A stretch of 64,000 nt of DNA from Pseudarthrobacter chlorophenolicus A6 (GTDB lineage Bacteria > Actinomycetota > Actinomycetes > Actinomycetales > Micrococcaceae): assembly GCF_000022025.1 (NCBI RefSeq), contig NC_011886.1, positions 1,994,980-2,058,979 on the forward strand. Reading direction: 5' to 3'. How positions within the stretch are numbered: the stretch's first letter is position 1; every line of letters begins with the position of its first letter. The position numbers and the translations under genes are program-made. Positions 42,879 to 51,012 of this stretch are shown one piece after another. A model generated the notes under the pieces. The model was not told the DNA's origin. It did not search any database and saw nothing but the letters and a program-made list of their open reading frames with translations.

Positions 42879-44177
42879 GTGGCTGATTTGAGCGGAAACT
42901 ATGACATCCGGCGCTTCCCTGCAGTATCCAAGGGGAAGGCCGGGTATGCAGAAGCCGAAACCTGGGCACAGGCCGTAGGTTTCGGGTTCCATGAGTCCAC
43001 CCGGACCCCCGAGCACCGCGAGCGTTCGCTCGCCACCTACGAAGTGGACGGCCGCATCTTCACCGGTGCTTACCAGACCGGTCCGGTGGCGCCGTCGTCG
43101 CTGCCGGCAGAGGTCCCGGTGGCCACGTTCGGAACGTTCCGGAAGACCCTGAACATCGGCTTCGGCCGCATGCTCGAAGCCCAGCTGGTCACGGCCGTGA
43201 CCGTCCGCACCTCGCACCGCCGGCGCGGGCTGCTGCGCCGCATGATGACCGAGGACCTGCAGGGCGCCAAGGACGACGGCATAGCTGTCGCCGCGCTGAC
43301 CGCCTCCGAAGGATCCATCTACGGGCGGTTCGGCTACGGCGTGGCCAGCCTTGAGCGCTCCGTCAAGGTGGACACCACCGCGCGGTTCAAGCTGGCGCAC
43401 CAGGCCACCGGGACCATCGATGTCGCCGACCCCAAGGTGCTGCTGGACGTGGCCCCGGCCGTCTTCAACCGCGTCCACCGCAACACGCCTGGTTCCATCG
43501 GCCGGCAGGACTGGTACCGGCAGCTGGCCTCCGGTTCCCTGGGACGCGACGGCAAGGAGGACCCGGCCATCAAGGTGGCGCTCCACTATGCTGCCGACGG
43601 CGGCGTGGACGGCTACGTCTCCTACAAGTTCCTCGGCTGGGAAACCGAGCCCTACACGGTTGAAGTGGTGGATCTCGTGGCAGCCACGGACCACGCCTAC
43701 CTTGAGCTTTGGGAGTACCTTGCGGCCATCGACCTCGTGGAGCGGGTTTCCTGGAACGAGGCGCCGGTGGATGACCCGCTGGCCTGGGCGTTGGTGGACC
43801 CGCGCTGCATTGACGCCTCGGACAGCCGCGACATGCTGTGGCTGCGGCTCCTCGACGTGCCCGCGGCGCTGGCCGCCAGGCACTACCAGGCCGACGGCAA
43901 GCTGGTCCTCGCCGTCGGGGACAATCTGGGCCTCACCGGCGGAACCTTTGCCCTTAATATCGACGGCGGCCAGGCCGGCGTCGAACGCGTCCCGGACGAA
44001 ACGGCCGCCGACCTCGAACTGGACGTCTCCGCCTTGTCCTCGATCTACCTGGGCGGTGTGTGCCCGGTGACGCTGAAGGCAGCCGGCAAAATCCGCGAGG
44101 CTGCACAGGGGGCCGCGCTCAAAGCCAAGCAGATGTTCGCCGTTGAGCGTGCAACCCACTGCCTCACACACTTTTGA
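42879..44177 (+). CDS. eis: Eis-like GNAT acetyltransferase with SCP2-type C-terminal domain
   Basis: A 432-residue protein with the layout of mycobacterial Eis. The N-terminal GNAT domain carries the acetyl-CoA loop TAVTVRTSHRRRGLLRRMM and ASEGSIYGRFGYG. A second degenerate GNAT-like region follows, and the C-terminal sterol-carrier-like domain starts near ALAARHYQADGKLVL. Eis enzymes acetylate amines, including aminoglycosides and lysines of proteins; whether this one acts on drugs is unknown. The GTG at 42879 is preferred from the promoter position. It lies between polA and rpsA as a single gene. Confidence 0.87.
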   Translation: MADLSGNYDIRRFPAVSKGKAGYAEAETWAQAVGFGFHESTRTPEHRERSLATYEVDGRIFTGAYQTGPVAPSSLPAEVPVATFGTFRKTLNIGFGRMLEAQLVTAVTVRTSHRRRGLLRRMMTEDLQGAKDDGIAVAALTASEGSIYGRFGYGVASLERSVKVDTTARFKLAHQATGTIDVADPKVLLDVAPAVFNRVHRNTPGSIGRQDWYRQLASGSLGRDGKEDPAIKVALHYAADGGVDGYVSYKFLGWETEPYTVEVVDLVAATDHAYLELWEYLAAIDLVERVSWNEAPVDDPLAWALVDPRCIDASDSRDMLWLRLLDVPAALAARHYQADGKLVLAVGDNLGLTGGTFALNIDGGQAGVERVPDETAADLELDVSALSSIYLGGVCPVTLKAAGKIREAAQGAALKAKQMFAVERATHCLTHF

Positions 44178-44255
44178 CAGTTTCTGCCGTCCGCTTTGCA
44201 GCAAGGCGGATCGCCGGGGGCGGGTCGTTAAAGGGGATACGGCGGGCTGCTGCTT

Positions 44256-44285
44256 TTGACCCGTGTTGCGCGCTGCGACTAGAAT
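44256..44285 (+). promoter_or_regulatory. Sigma-70-type promoter of rpsA
   Basis: TTGACC (44256-44261) and TAGAAT (44280-44285) are separated by 18 bp. This is the best -35/-10 pair in the window and lies about 180 bp upstream of the rpsA start, as expected for a strong housekeeping promoter. Confidence 0.75.
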
Positions 44286-44464
44286 AAACGGGCGTGTACC
44301 ACGTGCACGCTTCTGTGGTGATAAAACATCTCAGTACACCAATCCATAAAATCAGGATGACCCGGGGATTCCGTCGGATTTCCCGCAAATCGCGCCTGCG
44401 TTCCATGACGCGGGCACGCCGGTTGGCCTGACCGACTAACTATCCACAACGGAGCCCCTACTAC
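44286..44464 (+). promoter_or_regulatory. Long 5' leader of rpsA
   Basis: Between the predicted -10 and the rpsA ATG there are about 170 nt of transcribed leader. GTGTAC near 44294 and GTACAC near 44333 can pair to fold a stem-loop, and the leader ends with a GGAGCC site. S1 is known to autoregulate through its own leader in other bacteria, so a regulatory fold here is plausible. A 45-codon frame starting with the GTG at 44294 is also open. Confidence 0.4.
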
Positions 44465-45940
44465 ATGACCATCACCTCCACCGAGAAGCCCGGTACCCCC
44501 GTAGTCGCCATTAACGACATCGGTACCGCTGAGGACTTCCTCGCCGCAGTCGACGCGACCATCAAGTACTTCAACGACGGAGACCTCGTCGAAGGTACCG
44601 TCGTCAAGGTCGACCGCGACGAAGTCCTGCTCGACATCGGTTACAAGACCGAAGGTGTCATCCCCTCCCGCGAGCTGTCCATCAAGCACGACGTTGATCC
44701 CGGAGACGTCGTCTCCGTTGGCGATCAGGTCGAAGCCCTGGTGCTCACCAAGGAAGACAAAGAAGGCCGTCTGATCCTCTCCAAGAAGCGTGCTCAGTAC
44801 GAGCGTGCCTGGGGCGACATCGAGAAGGTCAAGGAAGAAGACGGTGTCGTCACCGGTACCGTCATCGAGGTTGTCAAGGGTGGTCTTATCCTCGACATCG
44901 GCCTGCGCGGCTTCCTGCCCGCATCCCTCGTCGAGATGCGCCGTGTGCGCGACCTTGCTCCGTACATTGGCCAGCAGATCGAAGCCAAGATCATCGAGCT
45001 GGACAAGAACCGCAACAACGTGGTGCTGTCCCGCCGTGCATGGCTCGAGCAGACCCAGTCCGAGGTCCGCTCCACGTTCCTCAACAAGCTGGAAAAGGGC
45101 CAGGTCCGTCCCGGCGTCGTTTCCTCCATCGTCAACTTCGGTGCATTCGTGGACCTGGGCGGCGTAGACGGCCTCGTTCACGTTTCCGAGCTGTCCTGGA
45201 AGCACATCGACCACCCGTCCGAGGTTGTCGAAGTTGGCCAGGAAGTCACCGTCGAGGTCCTCGAGGTCGACCTGGACCGCGAGCGCGTCTCCCTGTCGCT
45301 CAAGGCTACGCAGGAAGATCCGTGGCAGACCTTCGCCCGCACCCACGCCCTCGGCCAGGTTGTTCCGGGTAAGGTCACCAAGCTGGTTCCGTTCGGTGCG
45401 TTCGTACGCGTCGAAGACGGCATCGAAGGCCTGGTCCACATCTCCGAGCTCGCTGTGCGCCACGTTGAGCTGGCTGAGCAGGTTGTCTCCGTTGGCGACG
45501 AACTGTTCGTCAAGGTCATCGACATCGACCTGGAACGCCGCCGCATCTCGCTGTCCCTCAAGCAGGCCAACGAGGGCGTCGACGCCGACAGCACCGAATT
45601 CGATCCCGCTCTGTACGGCATGGCCGCAGAGTACGACGAAGAGGGCAACTACAAGTACCCCGAGGGCTTCGATCCCGAGTCCAACGAGTGGCTTGAAGGC
45701 TACGAGAACCAGCGCGCCGCCTGGGAGCAGCAGTACGCTGACGCCCAGACCCGTTGGGAAGCCCACAAGAAGCAGGTCACCCAGCACGCCGCCGACGACG
45801 CTGCAGCAGCAACGTCCGGTGACAGCGATTCGGGTGCCACCAGCTACTCCTCGGAGCCCGCTGCCACCGATTCCGGTGCCGGCACCCTGGCTTCGGACGA
45901 GGCACTTGCTGCCCTGCGCGAGAAGCTGACCGGCAACTAA
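44465..45940 (+). CDS. rpsA: 30S ribosomal protein S1
   Basis: A 491-residue S1 protein of the four-repeat actinobacterial type. S1 RNA-binding domains begin near residues 36 (GDLVEGTVVKVDRDEVLLDI), 122 (GVVTGTVIEVVKGGLILDI), 209 (GQVRPGVVSSIVNFGAFVDL) and 294 (GQVVPGKVTKLVPFGAFVRV). An acidic, Gln/Ala/Ser-rich tail runs from about 380 to the end. S1 holds mRNA at the 30S platform and is needed for leadered messages. Codon choice is strongly biased, as in highly expressed genes. It is followed by a strong terminator. Confidence 0.97.
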   Translation: MTITSTEKPGTPVVAINDIGTAEDFLAAVDATIKYFNDGDLVEGTVVKVDRDEVLLDIGYKTEGVIPSRELSIKHDVDPGDVVSVGDQVEALVLTKEDKEGRLILSKKRAQYERAWGDIEKVKEEDGVVTGTVIEVVKGGLILDIGLRGFLPASLVEMRRVRDLAPYIGQQIEAKIIELDKNRNNVVLSRRAWLEQTQSEVRSTFLNKLEKGQVRPGVVSSIVNFGAFVDLGGVDGLVHVSELSWKHIDHPSEVVEVGQEVTVEVLEVDLDRERVSLSLKATQEDPWQTFARTHALGQVVPGKVTKLVPFGAFVRVEDGIEGLVHISELAVRHVELAEQVVSVGDELFVKVIDIDLERRRISLSLKQANEGVDADSTEFDPALYGMAAEYDEEGNYKYPEGFDPESNEWLEGYENQRAAWEQQYADAQTRWEAHKKQVTQHAADDAAAATSGDSDSGATSYSSEPAATDSGAGTLASDEALAALREKLTGN

Positions 45941-45965
45941 TTGCCACCGGCCCTTCGGGGCTGAC

Positions 45966-46006
45966 ACAACAGACCCCCTGCCACACGGCGGGGGGTCTGT
46001 TGTTTA
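45966..46006 (+). terminator. Rho-independent terminator of rpsA
   Basis: ACAACAGACCCCC pairs perfectly with GGGGGTCTGTTGT around a 12-nt loop and is followed by a short T run. It is a strong canonical terminator 25 nt after the rpsA stop. Confidence 0.88.
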
Positions 46007-46022
46007 AAGCCGAGGCTGACCG

Positions 46023-46110
46023 AAATGCGTAACTTTTAGCTTCCCGGAGCGCGGTGTTCCCTGCAATCCCGCTGACGGGTGGCCAACCGGCGCCCGTAAG
46101 TGACGCATTT
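46023..46110. repeat. Imperfect inverted-repeat element in the rpsA-GNAT gap
   Basis: AAATGCGTAACTT (46023-46035) and AAGTGACGCATTT (46098-46110) match in 12 of 13 positions as inverted arms, with about 62 bp between them that include further GC-rich self-complementary patches. The element fills the non-coding gap and has the look of a small palindromic intergenic repeat. No second copy is seen in this window. Confidence 0.4.
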
Positions 46111-46130
46111 GAGGCCGGGAATGCCGCTCA

Positions 46131-46664
46131 CTACTTGTTAGATGAGAGGTCGACGACGGCGAGGACCGTTCCGTCGTCGTCGGGCGTGAGGCGGCACCCA
46201 GCTGAGGCCAGCAGCCGCTGGGCGGCCCGGTTTCCGGCCAGCGTCCGGGCGGTGACCCGGGAGAGTCCCGCGCGGCGGGCGTACTCAAGGACCAGTTCCA
46301 GCGCAGCGGTGCCGACGCCCCGGGACCGGAAACTCCGTCCCAGCCAGATGCCGGTCTCTGCCGTGGGGACCTCCGCCGGTGCAACCCGTTTGAGGCGCAC
46401 GGACCCTGCGGCGTGGCCGGCGCTGAACACGGCCCAGCTCTTCTCACCGGCCTCGCCGTCCAGTCCGGCCGCGGCTTCGCGGTGGTAGTTGCGGAACCAC
46501 GCCGTACGTTCCGGGTTCCAGCCGGGCCCGCCCAAGGGGGGAGCCACCTCGTCCGGGGACGCATCCCGGTGGGCAAGCGACAGCAGCTGTTCCAGCACCA
46601 GCTCATCGACGTCCACCAGCGTCACGCCGGGGCAGTGCGGCGTTTCAGGCGTTGGGCACATCAA
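46131..46664 (-). CDS. GNAT-family N-acetyltransferase
   Basis: A 177-residue GNAT protein of the RimJ/RimL-like style. The acetyl-CoA-binding loop is WLGRSFRSRGVGTAALELVLEYARR, with a helix that follows, and TLAGNRAAQRLLASAGC is the typical motif B. The substrate could be an amine, a peptide N terminus or an antibiotic and cannot be decided. Its start overlaps the end of the YigZ-like gene by 20 bp on the same strand, so it is the second gene of that unit. Two adjacent ATGs (46664 and 46661) are possible starts. Confidence 0.85.
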   Translation of the reverse strand: MMCPTPETPHCPGVTLVDVDELVLEQLLSLAHRDASPDEVAPPLGGPGWNPERTAWFRNYHREAAAGLDGEAGEKSWAVFSAGHAAGSVRLKRVAPAEVPTAETGIWLGRSFRSRGVGTAALELVLEYARRAGLSRVTARTLAGNRAAQRLLASAGCRLTPDDDGTVLAVVDLSSNK

Positions 46665-47346
46665 TCCACTCCGTTCCTTCAGGGGCCAGCGTGGCGGATC
46701 CGGCGGTCAGGCCCAGCACCCGCTCGGCCGCGGCCGAGACTTCAGCGCCGGTGTCCGGCACGGCGATGCGCAGCACCGTGTGGCTGCCTCCATAGCTGGT
46801 CTCAGCCATGGTGAAACCGCCGGCACGGAGATCGTTCTCCAGGCGACCGGCAACGCCGTGCGGCACGGGGATGGCACAGATCCGGAGTCGGCTGCGCCGC
46901 ACCAGCGGCGCCAGGGCCAGCGCTGAGGACACAGACTCCGAGTAGGCACGCACCAGGCCGCCCGCGCCCAGCAGGATGCCACCAAAATAGCGGACGACGA
47001 CGGCGCTGACGTCGCTGAGGTCCGTGGCCCCGGGCGTCGTTTCCTTCTTGGTGAGGGCTTCCAGCATCGGGATGCCGGCGGTTCCGGATGGTTCGCCGTC
47101 GTCACTGGAGCGCTGGATTTCCCGGTCGGGGCCGATCACGAACGCGGAACAGTGGTGCCTGGCGTCGTGGAACTCGCGGCGGAGGTCGGCCACCAGTGAT
47201 CGTGCCTCATCTTCGCTGGCCGAACGGCGCAGCACCGTGATGAACCGGGAGCGCTTGATCTCCAGTTCGTGCCGGAAATCGTCTCCGCCCAACAGGGTGG
47301 TGTAGGCCGTGGCCCTGCTGTTCCCGGGCTCCGCTGCTTCCACCAC
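46645..47346 (-). CDS. IMPACT/YigZ family protein (UPF0029)
   Basis: A 233-residue protein with the conserved YigZ N-terminal domain: FRHELEIKRSRFITVLRR, FHDARHHCSAFVIG, SSDDGEPSGTAGIPMLEAL and VVVRYFGGILLGAGGLVRAY, plus a DUF1949-like C-terminal domain. The family is related to eukaryotic IMPACT and is linked to translation control; the bacterial role is not settled. The GTG at 47346 is the first of two consecutive GTG codons and has TAGACT exactly 6 nt upstream. The downstream GNAT gene overlaps it. Confidence 0.9.
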   Translation of the reverse strand: MVEAAEPGNSRATAYTTLLGGDDFRHELEIKRSRFITVLRRSASEDEARSLVADLRREFHDARHHCSAFVIGPDREIQRSSDDGEPSGTAGIPMLEALTKKETTPGATDLSDVSAVVVRYFGGILLGAGGLVRAYSESVSSALALAPLVRRSRLRICAIPVPHGVAGRLENDLRAGGFTMAETSYGGSHTVLRIAVPDTGAEVSAAAERVLGLTAGSATLAPEGTEWIDVPNA

Positions 47347-47358
47347 CGGCCCAGTCTA
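47347..47358 (-). promoter_or_regulatory. Leaderless-type -10 (TAGACT) of the YigZ gene
   Basis: On the minus strand TAGACT is followed by 6 nt and the GTG at 47346. Confidence 0.55.
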
Positions 47359-47389
47359 ACTGCAGCTGAAGGCCGCTATCGCGGCGGCC

Positions 47390-48688
47390 CTACTTGCCGG
47401 CGGCCTCGCGCTGACGGCGGCGCAGTGTATTGGCCAGCGGGAGTTTGCCGGTGTACTGGATGGACCCGTACCGGAACAGGTGCACGGACAACCGCAGCAT
47501 CAGGATGCCGACAATGAACAGTTCGGCGATCACGATGACCGACTCGGCGGGACCCAGGGTTCCGAAACCGTTCCGGAGCATGGCCGTCACGGGTGCCGAG
47601 AGCGGGAAGTAGGTGAAGACCTGGACGATAGGGGACTGGGGGTCGCTCAGAATGAGGCTGATGGCGTAGAACGGGACGAAGATCAATGCCATCAGCGGGC
47701 CGAAGACCACCCCGGCTTCCTTTGCGTTGGGCATCACCGCGCCTATGGCACCCAGGACGGCGGTGAACAGCAGGAAGCCGCCCAGCAGCAGCAGTGCGCC
47801 CACCGCCAGCGGACCCGGTTCGAACACGATGTCGGAGAGATCGATGTCGGGAAGTGACAGCCTGTCCCTGAAGAAGGCAAAGCCGATGATGACCGGTGCC
47901 AGGAACACAGAGATCTGGACCAGGCCCACCAGGAGGAGCGAGATGATCTTCCCGATGATCAGGGTGGTGGGGTTCAGCGTGGTCAGGATCATTTCCGTGA
48001 CCCTGTTCTCCTTCTCTTCCAGGGTGCTGTTCAGCATCTGGTTCGAGAGCAGGATGATCATCACGTAGAAAAGCACCAGGAACATCAGCGGCGGAACGGC
48101 TGCGCCGAAGCCGCCGGACGCCTCCCCGTCCCGGTAAGTCTCGGTGTCCACCTTGACGTTCCCGCTGGCTGCCGCAGTCAGTTGCGGAGAGCCAATGTCT
48201 GCCTGCGCCGCGAGCATGAGCAGTTGCTTGGCCACCGCCTCGTAGGTCCCGTTGGCGAAAACCCCGCGGTCCGCGCCGTACACCCGCACCGGTTCGGCGG
48301 CGGGATCTGCCGGATAGGCGAAGTAGGCGTCCACCGTGCCGGCTTTGACGTCCGCGACTGCCTGCTCCGGGTTGGCCGCCTTGGTCCCGCCGGCTGCCCG
48401 GCCGGTGGCTTCCGGGATGATTCCCGACGCGTCCGTGTAGGTGAATGACAGTGTTGCATTTTTCTGTGCATCGGCGGACGCGCTGGTGGAGCTGTTGCTG
48501 ACGAAAATCAGGGCGAAGACGATGGCCGTCACCACGGGGATGGCCAGCGTGGCGATCCAGAACCGCGGCTTCTTGGTGGTGCGGAAGAACTCAAACCCCA
48601 CCACGGTGCCCAGGTTGTGCCAGCGCACGGCCGGGCGCCGCGCCGGGATGGGAGGAGTGGAAGACGAACGTGATGGTGCAGAGCTCAT
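47390..48688 (-). CDS. ABC-2-type permease (NatB-like)
   Basis: A 432-residue membrane protein. One N-terminal helix (RFWIATLAIPVVTAIVFALIFV) is followed by an extracellular domain of about 150 residues. Five to six C-terminal helices begin with FLVLFYVMIILLSNQML and are followed by STLEEKENRVTEMILTTLNP, the typical ABC-2/NatB connector motif. Such permeases export sodium, drugs or peptides. It is ATGA-coupled behind the ATPase gene, so the pair forms one exporter. The cargo is unknown. Confidence 0.88.
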   Translation of the reverse strand: MSSAPSRSSSTPPIPARRPAVRWHNLGTVVGFEFFRTTKKPRFWIATLAIPVVTAIVFALIFVSNSSTSASADAQKNATLSFTYTDASGIIPEATGRAAGGTKAANPEQAVADVKAGTVDAYFAYPADPAAEPVRVYGADRGVFANGTYEAVAKQLLMLAAQADIGSPQLTAAASGNVKVDTETYRDGEASGGFGAAVPPLMFLVLFYVMIILLSNQMLNSTLEEKENRVTEMILTTLNPTTLIIGKIISLLLVGLVQISVFLAPVIIGFAFFRDRLSLPDIDLSDIVFEPGPLAVGALLLLGGFLLFTAVLGAIGAVMPNAKEAGVVFGPLMALIFVPFYAISLILSDPQSPIVQVFTYFPLSAPVTAMLRNGFGTLGPAESVIVIAELFIVGILMLRLSVHLFRYGSIQYTGKLPLANTLRRRQREAAGK

Positions 48689-49623
48689 GGCCGGGCCTCC
48701 GCGGGTTGGTCCTGTTCGCCGTAGACACGGATGAAGATCTCATCCAGGGAAACACGGGCGGTGGTGAAGCTGCTGACGTTGACGCCCGCAGTGACAAGCT
48801 CGCGCAGGACCGCGGCCTGTCCTGTACCCAGGCGCGGGGCCAGTTCGGCGTACCCGTCGGAGTCACGCGCGATGTCGTACAGGGTGGAGCGGGGCAGGAC
48901 GCCGTCGTAGCCTACCCGGTAGAGGGTTCCGCCGAACTGTTCCTGCACCTCCTCCACTGTGCCGTAGGCGCGGGAGGTGCCGTCCTTGAGGAGGATGACG
49001 CGGTCGCAGAGCCGTTCCACTTCCTCCATCTGGTGGGTGACCATGATGACCGTGGCGCCGGCCAGCTTCTGTTCTTCAATGATGTCCATCAGCAGGCGGC
49101 GGTTCACGGGATCGAACCCCTTCGTGGGTTCGTCCAGGATCAGCAGCTCCGGGGCGTTCATGATGGTGACGCCGAGTTGGATCTTCTGCTGCTGGCCACC
49201 GGAGAGCTTGTCCAGGTTGGCGGCAGCCTTGTCCGCCAGCTGTACCCGCTCCAGGTAGTCGAGGGACCAGGCTCTGGCCTGCGCCTTGCCCAGGCCCTTG
49301 AGCCGGCCGAAATAGACCATGACGTCCAGGACCGGTTCCTTCTTATACAGGCCGCGCTCTTCCGGCAGGTAACCCAGCCGGGCGCCGTCGCTGGGTTCAA
49401 ACGGTTTCCCGCCTATGTGGAGCGTCCCGGAGGTGGGCTGGTAGATCCCCAACAGGGCACGCAGGGTGGTGGTTTTCCCCGACCCGTTGCTCCCCAGGAA
49501 ACCGAAGGTTTCCCCGGCGCCCACATCGAAGGACAGGTCCCTGATGACGGTGGCGTCACCGAAATCCATCCGGAAATCCTTGATATGGACCAGCGGCTCC
49601 GTAGCCGCACCACCTCCAGTCAT
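48685..49623 (-). CDS. ABC exporter ATPase (NatA-like)
   Basis: A 312-residue ATPase. Walker A is GSNGSGKTTTLRALLG, the signature is LSGGQQQKIQLGVTI, Walker B is LLILDEPTKGFDP, and the switch His lies in VTHQMEEVERL. The C-terminal 80-residue extension is typical of drug/sodium exporter ATPases. It partners the ABC-2 permease whose start overlaps its stop (ATGA). The ATG at 49623 has TAGTCT 6 nt upstream and faces the divergent coaE gene 94 bp away. Confidence 0.9.
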   Translation of the reverse strand: MTGGGAATEPLVHIKDFRMDFGDATVIRDLSFDVGAGETFGFLGSNGSGKTTTLRALLGIYQPTSGTLHIGGKPFEPSDGARLGYLPEERGLYKKEPVLDVMVYFGRLKGLGKAQARAWSLDYLERVQLADKAAANLDKLSGGQQQKIQLGVTIMNAPELLILDEPTKGFDPVNRRLLMDIIEEQKLAGATVIMVTHQMEEVERLCDRVILLKDGTSRAYGTVEEVQEQFGGTLYRVGYDGVLPRSTLYDIARDSDGYAELAPRLGTGQAAVLRELVTAGVNVSSFTTARVSLDEIFIRVYGEQDQPAEARP

Positions 49624-49635
49624 GGACTCAGACTA
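49624..49635 (-). promoter_or_regulatory. Leaderless-type -10 (TAGTCT) of the NatA-like gene
   Basis: On the minus strand TAGTCT is followed by 6 nt and the ATG at 49623. Confidence 0.55.
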
Positions 49636-49705
49636 CCGAACCACCCGGCCGCCCCGGCCTGCGGTGCGTGGTTGGAACGTGGCGCGGCGGCGCGTGCCTT
49701 CCGTC

Positions 49706-49717
49706 TAGGCTGGGACG
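49706..49717 (+). promoter_or_regulatory. Leaderless-type -10 (TAGGCT) of coaE
   Basis: TAGGCT ends 6 nt before the GTG at 49718. Confidence 0.55.
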
Positions 49718-50932
49718 GTGCTGAAGATCGGATTGACCGGCGGGATCGCGTCAGGGAAGTCGGTGGTTGCCTCCCGGCTGAAGGAGCGCGGGGCGGTCCT
49801 GGTGGACGCGGACGCACTCGCCCGCGAGGTGGTGGAGCCCGGCACTGAGGGACTGGAACGCATCGTTGCCGAATTCGGCCAGGACATGCTCGACGCCGAG
49901 GGCCGGCTTGACCGCCCACGCCTCGGAGAGGCTGTGTTCGGCAACAAGGACCGCCTGGCGGCGTTGAACAGTATTGTGCATCCGCTGGTACGCGCCCGTG
50001 CTGCAGCCATCACCAATGCCGCGCCGGAGGATTTGGTGGTGGTCCAGGATATTCCCCTGCTGGTGGAGACCGGCCAGGGCAACAACTTCCACCTTGTCCT
50101 GGTGGTAGACGCCCCGGACGGCTTGCGCCTGGAGCGGATGCAGCAGTTGCGGGGCATGAGCGCTGAGGCGTCCCGCTCCAGGATGGCAGCGCAGGCCCCG
50201 CGGGACACCAGGCTGGCCGCGGCCGACGTCGTCCTGGACAACTCCGGCACCCTGCAGCACACACTCGAACAGGTGGACAACCTCTGGGACACCCGCCTGC
50301 TGCCGTATGCCCGGAACCTGGCAGCCGGCGTGCGGGCCGCAAGGACCGGGGCGCCCATTCTCGAGGCCTATCGGGAGGACTGGCCGCAACAGGCCGCACG
50401 GATCGCCGCGAGGCTCATGGCCGCGGCTCCGGGGCTGATCCTTGCAGTGGACCACATCGGCTCCAGCTCCGTCCCGGGCCTCGCCGCGAAGGACGTCATC
50501 GACCTGCAGGTAGCGGTCTCCGGGCTGGATGCCGCGGACAGGCTGGCCCCGTTGCTGGGTGCGGCAGGCTTCCCGCTGGTCCCGGGGGCGGGCCAGGACA
50601 CCCCGAAACCTACCGACCCCGATCCGGCGAAGTGGCAGAAGCGGTTCCACGCCAACGCCGATCCCGGCAGAGCAGTCAACATCCACGTGCGGGTGGCGGG
50701 CTCTCCCGGCTGGCGCTACGCCCTGCTGTTCCGGGACTGGCTGCGGAACGATCCCTCAGCGCGTAGCCTCTATCAAACGCACAAGGCGGAACTTGCGGCG
50801 GCGCACGCAAGCTCGGGCAGCACCAGGGCCTACGCGGAGGCCAAGGAGCCGTGGTTCACGGACGTCGCGTGGCCCGCAATGGCGGCCTGGGCCGGCGCAA
50901 CCGGGTGGGAACCGCCGTCGTACGCTCCCTGA
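49718..50932 (+). CDS. coaE: Dephospho-CoA kinase fused to a GrpB/UPF0157 domain
   Basis: A 404-residue protein. Residues 1-200 are dephospho-CoA kinase: P-loop GLTGGIASGKS, VDADALAREVVEPG and VVQDIPLLVETG, catalysing the last step of coenzyme A synthesis. Residues about 225-400 are a GrpB (UPF0157) nucleotidyltransferase-fold domain, with AVDHIGSSSVPGLAAKDVIDLQV. The same fusion is known in mycobacterial CoaE, where the extra domain helps folding or regulation. It is a single gene, starting at GTG with a leaderless-type promoter. Confidence 0.93.
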   Translation: MLKIGLTGGIASGKSVVASRLKERGAVLVDADALAREVVEPGTEGLERIVAEFGQDMLDAEGRLDRPRLGEAVFGNKDRLAALNSIVHPLVRARAAAITNAAPEDLVVVQDIPLLVETGQGNNFHLVLVVDAPDGLRLERMQQLRGMSAEASRSRMAAQAPRDTRLAAADVVLDNSGTLQHTLEQVDNLWDTRLLPYARNLAAGVRAARTGAPILEAYREDWPQQAARIAARLMAAAPGLILAVDHIGSSSVPGLAAKDVIDLQVAVSGLDAADRLAPLLGAAGFPLVPGAGQDTPKPTDPDPAKWQKRFHANADPGRAVNIHVRVAGSPGWRYALLFRDWLRNDPSARSLYQTHKAELAAAHASSGSTRAYAEAKEPWFTDVAWPAMAAWAGATGWEPPSYAP

Positions 50933-51000
50933 AGGCGTGGATACCGCGCCGGACTGTTCGCCCGTAACGGACTGGAACGTCCAGTGTCGGTGCTCGGTTG

Positions 51001-51012
51001 TAGATTAGATCC
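51001..51012 (+). promoter_or_regulatory. Leaderless-type -10 (TAGATT) of uvrB
   Basis: TAGATT ends 6 nt before the ATG at 51013. A small dyad, ACTGGA-ACG-TCCAGT at 50971-50985, lies where the -35 region would be. No canonical actinobacterial SOS box is visible. Confidence 0.55.

Noticed and set aside
41109..44204. A 1031-codon open frame on the minus strand across polA and eis
   Set aside because: It is antisense to two clear genes, its composition is typical of a shadow frame in GC-rich DNA, and no domain is recognisable.
44294..44431. A 45-codon basic frame in the rpsA leader
   Set aside because: Codon use at the start (ATA, AAA, CAT) is unlike neighbouring genes; more likely untranslated leader RNA.
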